This document shows positions 21,823-34,589 of a stretch of 64,000 nt of DNA, piece after piece. Source of the stretch: Inia geoffrensis (taxonomy: Eukaryota; Chordata; Mammalia; Artiodactyla; Iniidae). The position numbers were made by a program, and so were the translations under genes. The stretch is from assembly GCA_036417435.1 (NCBI GenBank), contig CM070919.1, forward strand, positions 29,017,318 to 29,081,317, in the 5' to 3' direction. The notes beneath the pieces are model-generated. The model searched no databases. It saw only the letters and a program-made list of their open reading frames with translations, and was not told where the DNA came from. The number at the start of each line of letters is the position of its first letter. Position 1 is the stretch's first letter.

Positions 21823-23449
21823 ACGTCTCTTGCCAATTGTTTGGCTATCACTGGTACTAACTGGATTTTGGGTAGCCCCCAGTATGCTGTAGCCATGAAA
21901 TTGCTAAAATGTCAATGGTGGTGAACAGGGATGGGATAACAGTGGAGGACAATGCTCTGGCATGAGCAACGTCTCCAGCAACTGAGAGGTAAGAGGGAGT
22001 CATAATAAAAAGAATGATGGCAGTAGATGACTCTTGCTAAATGCCATAGCTGTACTGGAGAAAGAGAAAGCGTTACTGATGACCAATTTAAGGAAAGTCT
22101 GACAGTCCTTTGGACATCTCTGGTAGCATAAAAATAGAAACGCTGTCTCCTGAAGCCAGAAGGATCCGGTCCAGGACTTAATTACAAGGGTAGTGAAGCT
22201 CTGGAGAAAGCTGATTTCTATCCGGCAATGCTGCTACCCCAGAGTCAGGGCCCTGGACAGGAAAGGGGTGGGGATGGGATCCTGAGACCTGGGATGGAGA
22301 CTTTAGGGCCTATGCTCTACAGAACCTTGAAACCCCAAGTCCCCCTACACTTCCTGAGCCTGCAGAATTGCCCCTGCCTTTACCTATTACAGCCCAGTGG
22401 TCTCCCCCTTTCACATCTGAAAGGTAACATAGAGGCCTCTGCTTTACAAGGCAACATGCTTTAGAATCTACCTCACCTTACTCAGCTCCACCAGAGAATA
22501 CAAGGGGCACATCATCACTTAACCTGATAAGGAAAGAGTTGGGTCCCTAGAGACAGTAAGAGGTTACACCGGGGTCCACACTGGAGAACCAAACAAATAA
22601 ACAGAAACCACCGTTGATTGGATGAGATGCTGAGAAACAGAAGGCTTGTTAATACTGACCCCTCACCCCCGGAGGCTGCATTAAAGATAAAAGTGGGCCC
22701 TGGGGGAAAAAAACAGCAACGGAAGACCCAAGAGTGCTGATGACAATAAAATGCAACAGGTAGTGAAGCAGTTACAGGTGACGAAGCCCCCTCAAGAGCT
22801 CTGTAAGACGCAGAGGTTCAATGTGTTTGAGGGCTGGTGGTGCTGCTTACAGGTGGGAAAACATCGTGCGCTCCTTTAGTGACAGGAAAATAAGAGTAAG
22901 ATGAATGATGCATTTCAGTGGCGGAGTAAAGGGGCTGGATGGCTACAGTAGAAGTGTGAGGGCACTGAAAAAAATAGTTTAAATAATTAAATTAAAAATG
23001 TTTTCATGATATGCCTGGGAATATTACAGGAAACTCGGTGGTGGTGGGTTTCATGGACACTGGCTAAGGCGGAAGAAGAAAGAGAGCGCAGCTGCTGTCC
23101 TCGCCTAGGTCGGCGCAGGCAGCAGGCGAGTGTGGAGTCTGGTCCTTATCAGAATGCACACGTGTATGTGATTCACTAATATTTACGACAGTTTTGTTCA
23201 CCGGTGGTGACAGAGTATTGCTCGGTAAGCCACTGAGGAAGGGTATTTTCTGTTTTAAAAATTCACAACTTCAGGAAAGCACAAGGAAAAATTTACGATC
23301 ACCTTTCTCCTTTTAAGAGACCACTTGCGGAAATGAACTCAACTGAAATGATTTCCTTTAGCAATCCGAAAAGTTGAACAGGTTCCGTCAGCAAGTTTAC
23401 AAACCAGGCAGATTCAGCAGACTAATCTTTCGGTTTTTCGGCAAAGCAG
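21823..23449. other. Unassigned sequence, possibly MaLR-internal at the left
   Basis: No gene was recognised. The interval is less AT-rich than its surroundings, and its left end directly follows an LTR, so part of it may be retroelement internal sequence. Open frames such as 22228-22464 have no known motif. Confidence 0.35.
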
Positions 23450-23640
23450 AGCCTAATTTCAACATCGGCTTTGCCAATTACTAGCTCTGACACCTGGGGT
23501 ACCTTGTTTAATGTCTCCGAGCCACAGCTTCCTCCTTGTGAATACATGGGCATTGCCTAGTGTCAGTTTAATAAGTTAATGAGTAAACTGGGATAAACCA
23601 CCTCACGGAATGTGGCTTATTGAACAGCAGTTGTTTTTAT
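23450..23640 (+). mobile_element. MIR SINE
   Basis: The succession ggctttgccaattactagct, gacacctggggtaccttgtt, gagccacagcttcctcctt and gttaatgagtaaa follows the MIR core and tail (ggctctgccacttactagct and onward). Confidence 0.75.
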
Positions 23641-24704
23641 TAACCAAGTGAACTGAATCAACATGATTTCCAATCTCTTCATATTGTATAAAAAAATCTA
23701 TATTAGCTTAAATCTGATCTAATAGGTGTCTGTTGAAGTTTGTATGTATGTCTTTTTTTAAAAACTGTGATTTTTAAATATGTGAATGAGAAAGTCCTAA
23801 ATCTTCTGTAGAGAAGGTAGAGGTAAAACACGTAGATTGAGAGCCTCCAATGTTTAGAAGACCGTGCTTTTCACCCACTCCTACCGGATCGTATACATAA
23901 CAGGAGAACTCAGAAGTTCATAATAAAGAAATACAAGAAATATTATACATGTTTGCTACTAGTTACTATCCGTAATCAGACGGGACTATCTAGAAGTACA
24001 TTAACTCACGTGTTTCCTGACTATATTTCTAAGTAGATTTCATAGGAGTGCATATACAAACGACTAGTCAATGAGATGTAAGTTAAATAAGGGAGCAAAT
24101 ATTTGCCCATAGAAATGCTCATCAAAGATTCTTTTTTCTGATTTTATACAGAAATGAAAATTATAAACAATGTTGAATATATTGTAGTAAATTCACTTAA
24201 TATACTATACGAAATCTATTAAAGCTACTGTAGAAGGAAAGGACATTTCTGTAAAATCATTTATATAATATAATACCATCAAAATGAACATGTAACTATG
24301 TTTGACATTTTTGGAATTTTATGTCAGAATGTTATGAGTGTTTATCATTAGGCCATGTAGTTACGTCTTTCTTCATATCTAGGTTTTCACATCAATAGAT
24401 ATTTTTTCTTTAATTAAGTATATGATTAATAAGAATAAAAGAAAACATACATTCATCTGTTGTGCACATGAAGTTTCTCCCCTTTTCAACACACAGTGAA
24501 AAGTTGCTCTCATAGGAGATTCCTTTTTCCCCTGTAAATTATTTATAAGCTTTCTCCTCTTTGCAGAGTCTCCAATGAGTCTATATATAAATTTGTTCAT
24601 AAAGATGTAAAAACACTAAAGTAGTCCTTAAAATGACCATCATCAATCATGGAATTTCTCTCTGCTGGGAGTTCTTTGAACTTGAGGGTATGATCGCAAA
24701 CACA
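23641..24704. other. AT-rich unique sequence
   Basis: No gene or repeat family was recognised. Confidence 0.5.
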
Positions 24705-25016
24705 ACCTTCTTTTTAAAATTTATTTTATTGAAGTATAGTTGATTTACAATGTTGTGTTAGCTTCTGCTGTACAGCAAAGTGATTCAGTTATATATTATA
24801 TATGTTCTTTTTCATATTCTTTTCCATTACGGTTTATCACAGGGCACTGAATATAGTTCCCTGTGCTATACAATAGAACCTTGTTTTGTATCCATTCTAG
24901 ATATACTAGTTTGCATCTTCTCATCCCAAACTCCCAATCCATCCCTTCCCCACCCCCTTCTCTCTTGGCAACCATAGGTCTGTTCTCTTTGTGAGTCTGT
25001 TTCTGTTTGTAAATCT
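24705..25016 (-). mobile_element. L1 3'UTR, antisense
   Basis: Antisense of a young artiodactyl/whale-type L1 3' end: ttattgaagtatagttgatt, gctgtacagcaaagtgattc, ttccctgtgctatacaatag, then a C-rich stretch (accccctt) and ctgtttctgtttgt. It is 5'-truncated within the 3'UTR. Confidence 0.85.
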
Positions 25017-25085
25017 TTCCATTCCTCACCAGTAAAAGGCTGGCTGGATCTGTAATTTCACTAACACGTGAGTGAAAGACACAGT

Positions 25086-25109
25086 CCACAAGAGTGTAAA
25101 CTCTTGTGG
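25086..25109. repeat. Perfect 10-bp hairpin with 4-nt loop
   Basis: Arms ccacaagagt and actcttgtgg flank the loop gtaa. No T run follows directly on the plus strand. An A run of about 16 nt starts 13 bases downstream, so on the minus strand a T run precedes the hairpin. Confidence 0.8.
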
Positions 25110-25353
25110 GGAAAAGAGCCAAAAAAAAAAAAAAAATTCCAATAAGCATTCTTTTTAAGAAAGCACTCTGATAGCAGTCCCCAGAAATTGAAAACATTCA
25201 GAAGCCAAGGCAAAACAAAACAAACAACTGTGTCCCTACCCTGATTTAGTCTCAGGTGTATTTACTGTGTACTATTAAACATCTTTTTAATTAGACTCCA
25301 CAATGATAATTTAAGGTACGCTAAGTATCTGTTGGTACTTTCAGGACATGTTT

Positions 25354-25573
25354 GTTTTTTTTTAACTGGTACGCGGGCCTCTCACTGTTGTGGCCCCTCC
25401 CGCTGAGGAGCATAGGCTCCAGACGCGCAGGCTCCAGACGCGCAGGCTCAGTAGCTGTGGCTCACGGGCCCAGTCGCTCCGCGGCACGTGGGATCCTTCC
25501 TGACCGGGGCACGAACCCGTGTCCCCAGCATCGGCAGGCGGACTCTCAACCACTGCACCACCAGGGAAGCCCC
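25354..25573 (-). mobile_element. CHR-2 SINE with 15-bp tandem duplication
   Basis: An antisense copy with target duplication aggacatgttt on both sides. The unit ggctccagacgcgca is present twice in tandem (25415-25429 and 25430-25444) where other copies have one. The tail is short and interrupted (tttttttttaactg). Confidence 0.93.
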
Positions 25574-26759
25574 AGGACATGTTTTATAGTGCAATAAATA
25601 GAGATAAAAACGTGGCTCATAAGTTCCACATAGCTTGTACCTAATCATAGTTAAGTGTACTATACATAGTCCAAAACGTATTCTAAAGATATTTAATTCT
25701 TCATCCATGTTAGACGGTGTCACTTACAAGGACAGTCTAATAAAATTTCAAAATGCATAAATATGCCTTCTTTCATAAATGTACTGAAAATTTGACTAAA
25801 TAGAGAGGAGAGATGAGAATAAACTTACAGTGTACACTGTGAATAAATCTTGTACAACATTCTGCTATTTTCCAAATTTATGTTGTCATAAGCTGTTAGT
25901 CGTTACCCAATTAAGCAACATACATAGCATTGGTAAAGTTTTCAAAGAGGCAATATATATATATCACCAACAGGAATTTTATGTGGTAAAAATGTATTAT
26001 TGAGTGTTTCACATTAAAACGAAACCAATAGCTGTGTTTTTAAGGCTGGAAGGTCCATTTTGACGTAACACTTCAGGTATCTACTAGGAATCTGCTTCCC
26101 TCGGGAGATGACAACTGGTCAAAGAATGAATTAAATAAAATGAATTAAAAGTCGGGATCTCACATTCCACTCCTTTCTCAGTGACTGACTGGCTTTGAGA
26201 CATTTGAACATTCCCCGTCTTATAAGGTCTAGGTTTCTTCTCTGCAGAATGAGTAGTTTTGACTATTTTAGTCCTAAAGTCTCTCAGCATTTTGTCTATT
26301 TGAATCACATTTGTATCTCTAGTGTGTAGAACAAGGTCTAATCGAATTGAAGTAATTCAATAGACTAATTCTGTACTAGATGTATTGAATGCACAGAAAA
26401 GCACCAGGGCTGAAAATACAACTTAACAAAAGCACACATTGTACAGGATCTTGCATTATTTAACAAACAGGTTGGTCAAAGATTCCAGCCTAAAAATTCT
26501 ATGAGTCCAAATAGCCAGAATTGGAATCAATCCAAACATTCGCCTTGGGAAACTTTAATGATTTCAGATCACGATTTTTCCTGTTTAAAATTTCACTTGC
26601 ATATTCTTGGGTAATTATACATTTTCTTTAGTGAAACAGTTTACAGCTCTTTCAATTCCCTGAACTGCCTCAAATATCTTAATTATTATTATAGCCTTAG
26701 TATATCTTTTTTCATAGGTACACTAAAGGTAAATTCCATCCCTATTTTAAAAAGGTCAG
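25574..26759. other. AT-rich unique sequence
   Basis: No gene was recognised. It includes a short (TA)n run at about 25954-25963. Confidence 0.5.
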
Positions 26760-27052
26760 GGGACTTCCTTGGTGGTCCAGTGGTAAAGAATCCACTCTGC
26801 AATGCAGGGGACGCAGGCTCGATCCCTGGTCAGGGAACTAAGATCCCACATGCTACGGGGCAACTAAGCCTGCGTGTCACAACTACTGAGCCCACGTGCC
26901 CTGGCTTGCGTGCCACAACTAGAAAGGAGGAAAACCACACGCCACAACTAGAGAGAAGCCCATGCTCTGCAACGAAGAGCCCACATGCCGCAACTAAGAC
27001 CCAATGCAGCCAAAAATAAATAAAATAAAATAAAATAACTCTTTAAAAAACT
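26760..27052 (+). mobile_element. CHR-long SINE with extended 3' body
   Basis: It starts ggacttccttggtggtccag, has B-box region ggctcgatccctgg, and continues beyond the short form into a body with repeated gccacaact and gcaactaa blocks. It ends in an (AAAAT)n tail. The target duplication aaaaaggtcag is perfect (26749-26759 and 27053-27063). Blocks of ctgagcccacgtgccctggc and gagcccacatgccgcaacta type mark internal duplication of this family. Confidence 0.9.
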
Positions 27053-28094
27053 AAAAAGGTCAGTCCAATTTCTCTACCAATTACCTTAAATATAAAGTTG
27101 GCTAGCATTTCTTTCCTAAGAGTTGGTTCTGTGTTCAAGATGATGTAAAGTGTTCTGTTCTTATTATGGATAAAGTATAACCATGAGGCCAGTGTTTAGG
27201 CTTGACTTTGGAAGTTTCTAAAATTTGGCCCTGATTTACCTAGGATCACCTACTAGGCACCTATCTTGTTCAGACTTGCATGAAACTCTCTGAGAGGGAA
27301 AGAACATGAACTAATATTTACTGTGCCCATAGTATAAGATGATATATCCTGGAGCCTAAACACCAGAAGCTTCCGAATAGGCCTTGCTAACGAGGATTTA
27401 CCTTCTCATGATCACTCATTTTTAATCCCTCTTTACATAAAGAATGATTTGCTACAGTATTAGCAAGTGGTACCGGTTCGCACTGTGACTTCTATCCTAC
27501 TGTGTGATGGTCTCCTCCCAGAATTCCAAGCAGAAAGTGGAGAACAAGATTCCCTTGACTTTGAACCCCTAAAATGTACCTGGGGCTCCTAATCCTCCTG
27601 AAACCCACTGGGGCCTCTCAAGCAGGAGTGACTGTGGGAGCCCAGGTCTCACACCACCCTCCATACCCCCAAGCTTTCTTCTCTCAGACCTTTTCATTTG
27701 TCCTCACACCAGCCCAAAATCAAGAAGGGATTTTACACGAACCTCCTGAGAAGTGAGAGGAAACTGGCCTTTTTCATATTTTCCATCTTACTAATGTTCT
27801 GGATTGTAGTAAAACCTTCTACAATCAGTTCACCAAACTTCTCTCTTGGTATTTAGGTACCTTGTGAGTACGCTTCTCTGACAGTTTATATGGTGGTGGT
27901 CTGTCTTATGAGCTTTTAAAAGTCCATTTAAAAAGTTAAAGCTGAAAAGTGACTTCTCTGCTCTTGGCAAAGGGTTCTGTCTTTCCCACAAACCAATGAA
28001 GAATGGTAACGCTTTGCGAATTTTACCCATGTATCTTACATTTTCCAGAAAGTCCTTGTTTCACAAACTCTGATATGCTTCTCTCAATAACAAT
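27053..28094. other. Unique sequence without recognised gene
   Basis: An open frame at 27574-27756 (60 codons, ATG start) shows no known domain and has no supporting context. Confidence 0.45.
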
Positions 28095-28175
28095 GTTTAT
28101 TCATTAATCAGCAAATAATTACTGAGTAACGATTAGGTGTTAGGCATTTCTAAATCCTGGGCTATGATAGAGAAT
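28095..28175 (+). mobile_element. L2 LINE 3' fragment
   Basis: The phrase tgtttattcattaatcagca, ataattactgagtaacgatt and aggtgttaggcatttctaaa follows the L2 3' consensus (ttcattcaacaaatatttattgag, ctactatgtgccaggcactg). Confidence 0.55.
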
Positions 28176-29597
28176 AAAATATACACAATATAAAACATTA
28201 AAAAATTAACCAAGCAATAAAAATCTACATAAACCCAAAAAGTCCTAAAGATTTTAAGCATGTAAGAGTCTACATATTAAGACAAATAGTTGCCTTGTGG
28301 TGACCAATAATTAGAACGCTAGACTATAAAATTCCATGATTTCAGTGTCATACTGACATAATCAAGAAGAGATTTCACATTTACGTATTAGGCTAATCAT
28401 TGCCAAAATTACTGTGCCCTCCCCAGCCATCTGCATTCCCCATGCTCTCATAGGAGGTTTGTATATAACCCCTGTTAACCAACACTGGCCTCATTTCCAC
28501 TACTTAAATACATACTGGTAGGATTTCCCTCTATATGTATGGTATCTCCTAGTCACACTGAATCCTGTATAAAAGTTTCATGGGAGGACCAAAGAGGATC
28601 ATTCTCTTCATGTATTCCGTGTATATTGCTAATACGGATCTATTTAGGACATTCATTTTTCGTGTACTCTCTTTACCAACTGTGAAAAGGAACAATTACT
28701 CATTCATGAAGAATAGCCACATTTGATCATTAAGTCCTTCCCCAAATCTACTATCGTGAATTATTTCTTAACTTATAATAGGACTCCCACATTTGAAAGT
28801 TAACAGCATATTCATAAAATATGGAAAAGAACAACATAAAACAAAAGTAAATGCAGTTTCAGAAAGACCTGTGAGTGTTACTCTTTTTTCTAGCATTTCT
28901 GGATGCCTCTTGCTTCATACAAGTGATGGGAGGTTTGGTAAAATTCAGTTTCCTTTCAAAAACAGAATTTATTTTTTTCTATTACAAGGCTTTTAAGAAA
29001 GAGAAGATAAGACAAGAGCTAAAATGACCTTTTCATTTCCCTTTCATGGACATTCTTAGTTACATATCTAAATAATATTTCCCACTCTCCAGGGAGTATA
29101 TAGGATCGTGACTCCCAAAACAGATGGAGTGTTCCCCCTACGTGTTCCAAAGATTTTTATTTAAAGTATACAGTTCATAGCCAAGCAACTCCCTATTAAA
29201 ATCCAGAGTCTGTCTGAACTGCCCATTTAGTAGCAAGTGTAGCTGGCATGGTATTATCCCAACAATCATTCTATGTATTTTATTAACCATTAATCATGGA
29301 AGGTGGAAAACAGAGGATAAGAAAAAGGGGTGAAAGTGGGAAGAGTTAATAACAGAAAAAGAAAACTGAAGCAGTTATTCTCAGGTTTTCCTTATAGAAA
29401 TTCTGTATTATGTCTGCCTTATTTAAATATGTGCAGGTCAATGACAAAATGTGTCATGAAGCCTAATAATCTTAGAGAACAATAAACAAGAGCTGCTCGA
29501 TAGCTGCTTAACCTGTCACTTCTAAGCACAGATTCTCTGGAAACTACTGTTGCAAGTGGCAGAGGGAGTCTGAGCTACATTAAAAAAAAAAGCGATG
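28176..29597. other. AT-rich unique sequence
   Basis: No gene was recognised. An A run with g interruptions at 29580-29592 precedes the L1 3' end. Confidence 0.5.
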
Positions 29598-29754
29598 CCA
29601 AGGGGGAGGGGGAAAGAGAGGGAAGGAGTTTGGGAGTAGTAGAGACAAACTATTATATATAGGATGGATTAAACAACACGGTCCTACTATATAGCACAGG
29701 GAACTATATTCAATTTCCTATGACAAACCATAACAGAAAAGAATATAAAAAAGA

Positions 29755-29791
<37 letters not shown>

Positions 29792-29892
29792 CATACACAT
29801 ACACGTATAACTGAGCCACTCTGCTGTACAGCAGAAATTAACACAACATTGTAAATTAACTATATTTCAATAAAACTGAAGAAAAAAAAAAA
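29598..29892 (+). mobile_element. L1 3'UTR, sense, 5'-truncated
   Basis: The sense counterpart of the antisense 3'UTR at 24705-25016: gggggagggggaaagag, actatatagcacagggaact, ctgctgtacagcagaaatta and caataaaactgaag with an A run. A GT microsatellite has expanded within it, and a CHR-1 SINE sits directly after the tail. Confidence 0.85.
29756..29808. repeat. (GT)n tract with alternating purine-pyrimidine extension
   Basis: About 16 GT units continue as gtatacatacacatacacgta, giving about 53 bp of nearly perfect alternating purine-pyrimidine sequence that could adopt Z-DNA. Confidence 0.9.
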
Positions 29893-29894
29893 GA

Positions 29895-30035
29895 AGGGAA
29901 TTCCCTGGCTGTCCAGTGGTTAGGACTTGGTGCTTTCACTGCCGAGGGCGCAAGTTCAATCCTTGGTTGGGTAACTAAGATCCCACAAGCCACGCAGTAC
30001 AGCCAAAGAAAAAAAAAAAAAGAAAAGAAAAGAAA
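29895..30035 (+). mobile_element. CHR-1 type SINE at an L1 tail
   Basis: A short-form SINE with 5' end gggaattccctggctgtcca, B-box region agttcaatccttgg and ending ccaaagaaaaaaaa plus (AAAAG)n. It begins within a few bases of the A run of the preceding L1, so it apparently inserted into the A-rich L1 tail. Confidence 0.85.
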
Positions 30036-31490
30036 GGGAATCATTGCTTGGAATTAAAATCACTAGGCACAACCAGCTGGAACATCCCCAAACGCCAGTT
30101 ATGCCTTTCATTGGATGATTAAGTTTTATGAGTCAAGACATCACTGTTACTTAGGAAACCTTTTCTTAACGTTGTCTCTAGAAAAGTTGCCCATTTGCAC
30201 TAATGTTCGGAAAGGCATCTATTAAAACAGTCCCTAAAGACAGTCTGCTGTCCCAGAGATATAAAACGTGGAAAAGCTGTTGTTTTTCCTCTATAATCAC
30301 GTGATTTGACAACTTTAACTCTTCAGATACAAAGGGATTTCTTAAAATAAGGGCATACTTCCTTTCAAGTCGCATGTGTAAAATTGGTGTCACAGATGAC
30401 TGTGAATGTACATGCTGAATGTGTATTTCTGAGTCATGCTATCCCAGTTTTTTCCTGAAATTGCCATTGGAAACAGTCCTTTTATGGCTCATTTTTATGG
30501 CTAAAACTGAATGAAATTCAGTTATCACAAAAACAGTGAGTTTCAATTTTGTGTGTCCTGTCACTTTTTGAATTTGGAGCACTTCCCATCCACTCTCAAG
30601 CTATTGTGTTATCTACATCAATCGTATTGGTGTGCTCGCACAGTTGTGAAACGTCTCCATGAATTCATAACTAGCTAAGAGTCCCAGCTGAGCACTTACA
30701 AGCAAGGGGACAAAATTGAAGTTGGGTTATTGCTCATCTCACCAAACTCTTTCCCTTCCATTGTTTGGTTTCTGTTGAGAGTCAGTGATGGACAGAAGAC
30801 ATGTCACCTGATGCCAGAAAGAACAGACCCCTCATCCCTTTACTCAGATGACCTTTAAACAAATTGTGAAAAGAAAAATCGATGAGTAGATTTAATAAGA
30901 ACTTCGAGAGATAGTTCTCTGTTAAACTCACAGACGTTATTTTTAACCAGTAATTTACAGGGGCATTTTGTTTGAATAATTGCTTATGATTTGGCTTTTA
31001 CATTCATAGACTGGCTAATGGTTGTTTGTTTACGGCTTATTGACAAATTGTGCAGTGATTCCAGTCTACAAAGGAAAAAGTCTATGGTATGTGTACTCAA
31101 ATCACGCTATTTTCACTTATGAATTTAGGTTTGATGTTTGTATAATTAGCTCTGCTAACTCTTTAGCAACTAAAAATGTTTTCTTGAATACATTCTATTC
31201 ATCTCAGAGGTGGGTACAAGGGCTGCAGAGAATCCAGGAGACTGGAAATCACAGACTTGGCCAAATGATCATCCCATGTGATTTTCAATATCCTTCTGGG
31301 ACAGTATGTCTCTTTTATAGGGTTATTGGTAGAAATCATTTTTATGGTGTTGAAGAAAGATGAACCAATTCAAACTTTATACATATTCTGAACCACAACT
31401 TCCTTGGGGAAGTAAACTACTCTTGCTTCAAAGACATTTTGGGCATTGATGTAATAAATGAAGCAGTGCTAATGGCATGTTGGCACTGAC
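30036..31490. other. Unique sequence without recognised gene
   Basis: Nothing recognisable was found. Open frames at 30178-30393 (minus) and 31022-31363 (plus) have no known motif. Confidence 0.45.
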
Positions 31491-31494
31491 AGCC

Positions 31495-31830
31495 ATGGAT
31501 ACTCTCCTCAACCAAACTAGCCCTGGACTCCTCTGAGCCCTTTTGAGCTGGCATCCTCAGGCACATCCTCAAGAGACCACGTTCAGCAAGATTCTTGCTA
31601 AGTCACTTTATGCAGAATCCACCCTATCCCCAATATTTCCTTTTAGTAATTTTCTAGCCACTGACTCCACACTGCTTTTTAGCTATAAATCTCCACTTTT
31701 CCTTGTTGTATTTGGAATTGAACCTAATCTCCCTTCCCTACAACAAAACCCCATTGCACTGGTCCCTACACCTGTGAAGATAGTCTGTCTACTGTTTTAA
31801 CAAGTATTGCAAATTTCTTTTTTAATTTGA
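31495..31830 (+). mobile_element. ERV LTR, plus strand
   Basis: The layout matches an LTR family I recall from even-toothed ungulates: caagagaccacgttcagcaa, gtcactttatgcagaatcc, a TATA-like gctataaatctccac, gagccc-type U3/R sequence and gtgaagatagtctgtct, where AATAAAG has mutated to AAGATAG. It ends near tttaacaagtattgcaa and a T run. The 5' edge is uncertain. No internal region is adjacent. Confidence 0.6.
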
Positions 31831-31900
31831 CAATGCCTCTTTGTAATTTACTTCTGCATGTTGCATGTGGGTACAAAACCTTGACATTTAAAAAATTGAT

Positions 31901-32118
31901 GGGGCTTCCTTGGTGGCACAGTGGTTGAGAGTCCGCCTGCCAATGCAGGGGAGGACACGGGTTTGCGCCCCGGTCCGGGAAGATCCCACATGCCGCAGAG
32001 CGGCTGGGCCCATGAGCCATGGCCACTGAGCCTGCGTGTCCAGAGCCTGTGCTCTGCAACGGGAGAGGCCACAGCAGTGAGAGGCCCGCGTACAGCAAAT
32101 AAAAAAAAAAAAAAAAAA
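31901..32118 (+). mobile_element. CHR-2 SINE
   Basis: A full copy with small changes: a 3-base insertion in gcaggggaggacacgg, and acagcaaat in place of accgcaaa at the tail. The target duplication attgatgg lies at both ends. Confidence 0.93.
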
Positions 32119-32264
32119 ATTGATGGAAATAAACTCAAAGTTACTTTAACTTCTACGGCATAACATTTCTGTGTGAATTATTTCCTGGAACATTTACAAA
32201 GGATACCAAACATCTTTTTAAGAATGTGACGTTTCTTCCAAATGATCAGGTAGAGGACAAAACC

Positions 32265-32420
32265 ATCTGTTTCTTCAACAAGTATTTATCATTTACTTAT
32301 GCTAGGGGCTATGGGTGCAAAAATAAAAGTAACATATGGTCCTTGTCTGCAGAGGGCCTCAAACCTTGTGATGGACAAAACAGATGATGATAAAATATGC
32401 TAAGGGTATTGTTAGAGAGA
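32265..32420 (+). mobile_element. L2 LINE 3' fragment
   Basis: The sequence cttcaacaagtatttatcat, tatgctaggggctatgggtg, gtccttgtctgcagagggcc and gatggacaaaacagatgatg follows the L2 3' consensus. Confidence 0.65.
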
Positions 32421-34281
32421 TGCTCGGGGTTTGAGGGGAGTAGAGAAAAGGAGAGAACCCAATTCAGACTGAGGAATGGAGAAAAAAAGAGAAACTTTCT
32501 AGAAATGATCCAGGGCTAAATCCTTAAAAAGAGAATACACAGGTGATGGGCAGACCAAAAACGGGTGGGTTAGCATTCCAGTTAAGAGTGGACCCTGTTG
32601 TAGGGTCCTTCTCAATCTTGGGAGAAGACTACAAATCGCTGGTTAATGGTGAGGGGAAGAGGTGCCAGGTCACCCAGCTCCTGCTACGTCATGCTAAGGA
32701 ACGTGGCTTTTAGATACTTTAGAAAAAAAAATCATTTTGTTTTATCTTTATTTAATTTTGACCATGAGAGAGTTGCATACTTAAGGTAGACTTTCTAATG
32801 GTTATACAGGGCACAAGCCTGGAGGCCCGGAGTCTGACCATTTCCGTCAGTATTTTCCAGTAGAACAAAATAACGAGGATGAGAAGCTGAACGTGGGCAC
32901 TAAAAGTAGAGACAAAGAAAACAGGATGGAGTTGAGATATATCTAGAATGTGATACCGCGGAATCCTGTACTTAAACTGATAAGAACAGATACTACACTT
33001 AGGCTTAGCCAACAGGTCAAGAAGTCTCTGTCTCTACCTCAGCCGAAGACCAGAAAATCATTTTCTGGGCATGGCAGACCTTAGGATCCCTGGACTTTAA
33101 TACTTCAGGCCTAGCTGAGGGTAGTACATTCATGTTGAAAGTAGCAAAATTAAGTTAAGTGTTTATACATGGAATCCTGAGACTCCCAACTTCTTCCTCT
33201 AACTGAATTCTAGAATGTAAGCCTCATATTTTCAAATTGTTAGTTTAAGATTAGGGGTGCCTTTTATTTACATTGAAGTGATGGCAAATTGTGAAGGGGC
33301 AGAAAGCAAAGCGGAAGTCTGGACATTTACATTCTTTAATTCAAGATGTACGACAGTTTACATTTGGTATAACTCAATGTATTAAACTGTATTCATATTC
33401 ATGATTGCACTAAATGGTTTTACAAGTACTCAGATGAAATAACGTTTTTGCAACTGTTGGAATTTGGAAGCGGTTTCCAAAGACTCAAAGAAGCTCTTGG
33501 GTTTTGAATGAGTTCTGAGTCATCTCAGTAAGTACTTGTAAATAACCTTGGTGGGTGTCCCCGGAATGCCTCGTGCAATCAAGCATGAAGAAATCTTGAG
33601 TGTTGTCTAGAATTCTTTTATCTTTACAGCAGTTTCACAACAAAGCTGTGCTTATAAAGCTTCTCAACAGAGACAGCCAGTGACAGTACCCACTTCCCCT
33701 GTTTTTTTCAGATGCAGGTGGAGCCATGAGGATCATTCGTCTCTCATCTAATTGACGGTCAAGAAGGAAAATGTGGTGGTGACCTTGTACAGAATTGTCT
33801 TTCTGGGGAGAAAACAGCCTAACATTTGAGAAAGATACAAAATGAATGGATCCTTTAGTTTTTAATGATCAATTCTAATATATAACTTATTAAATTATGG
33901 GAACCTCCTAATTCATGAAGATATCCAATTTGGGTGATTTGAGTTCAAAAGAGTAGAGCATCAACCAGATGGTCCAGTCCAACTCCATGTTTGTAGTGTA
34001 ACTATTTTTTCAGAAAATTACCTTGGGACAAAAGAGAAAGGAATAAATGCTGTACGGCATTAGACAGCATCATTACGGAAACCTGTACTGATGAACCTTA
34101 TTCTTCACCTGTGATTAGTAAGAGGCAAGTCCCACATCTACGCCTCCACTTGTTTCCTTCCTATTTCTATCACAGCAAATGACCTCAAATCTGGCTGGGT
34201 ATGTGTAGGTAAGTAGGTTGTAAAGATTATTAGCTTAGTATTTGAAGCCAACGGTGGAACACATTTGATTGAATGCCAAGA
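32421..34281. other. Unique sequence without recognised gene
   Basis: No gene or named repeat was identified over about 1.9 kb. Confidence 0.45.
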
Positions 34282-34306
34282 TGTGTGTGTGTGTGTGTGT
34301 GTGTGT
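34282..34306. repeat. (TG)n microsatellite
   Basis: About 12 TG units, ending at tctgtgg. Confidence 0.9.
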
Positions 34307-34589
34307 CTGTGGAATGAGACAGGTGTCTGTTTTTTGAGTTAGCTGCAGAAATGCTCCATGTCTCTACTTTCAAGCCACATTCTGGCAGACGGTGTGCTCC
34401 AAAGATGCTCACTACCACAACCCCTGACCTCCAAGTTCTTCTGCAGTGTCTTACTGCCATTCCTGTGCCTTCTAGACCTGGGCACATCCTGTGACCCACA
34501 GACTATGAACCAAGTGGCCATGTGCCAAATGCAGGGCAGACAGGAGGGCAGGGGGCAGGGCACAGCCTTTGAGGGTACGGCATAAACTA

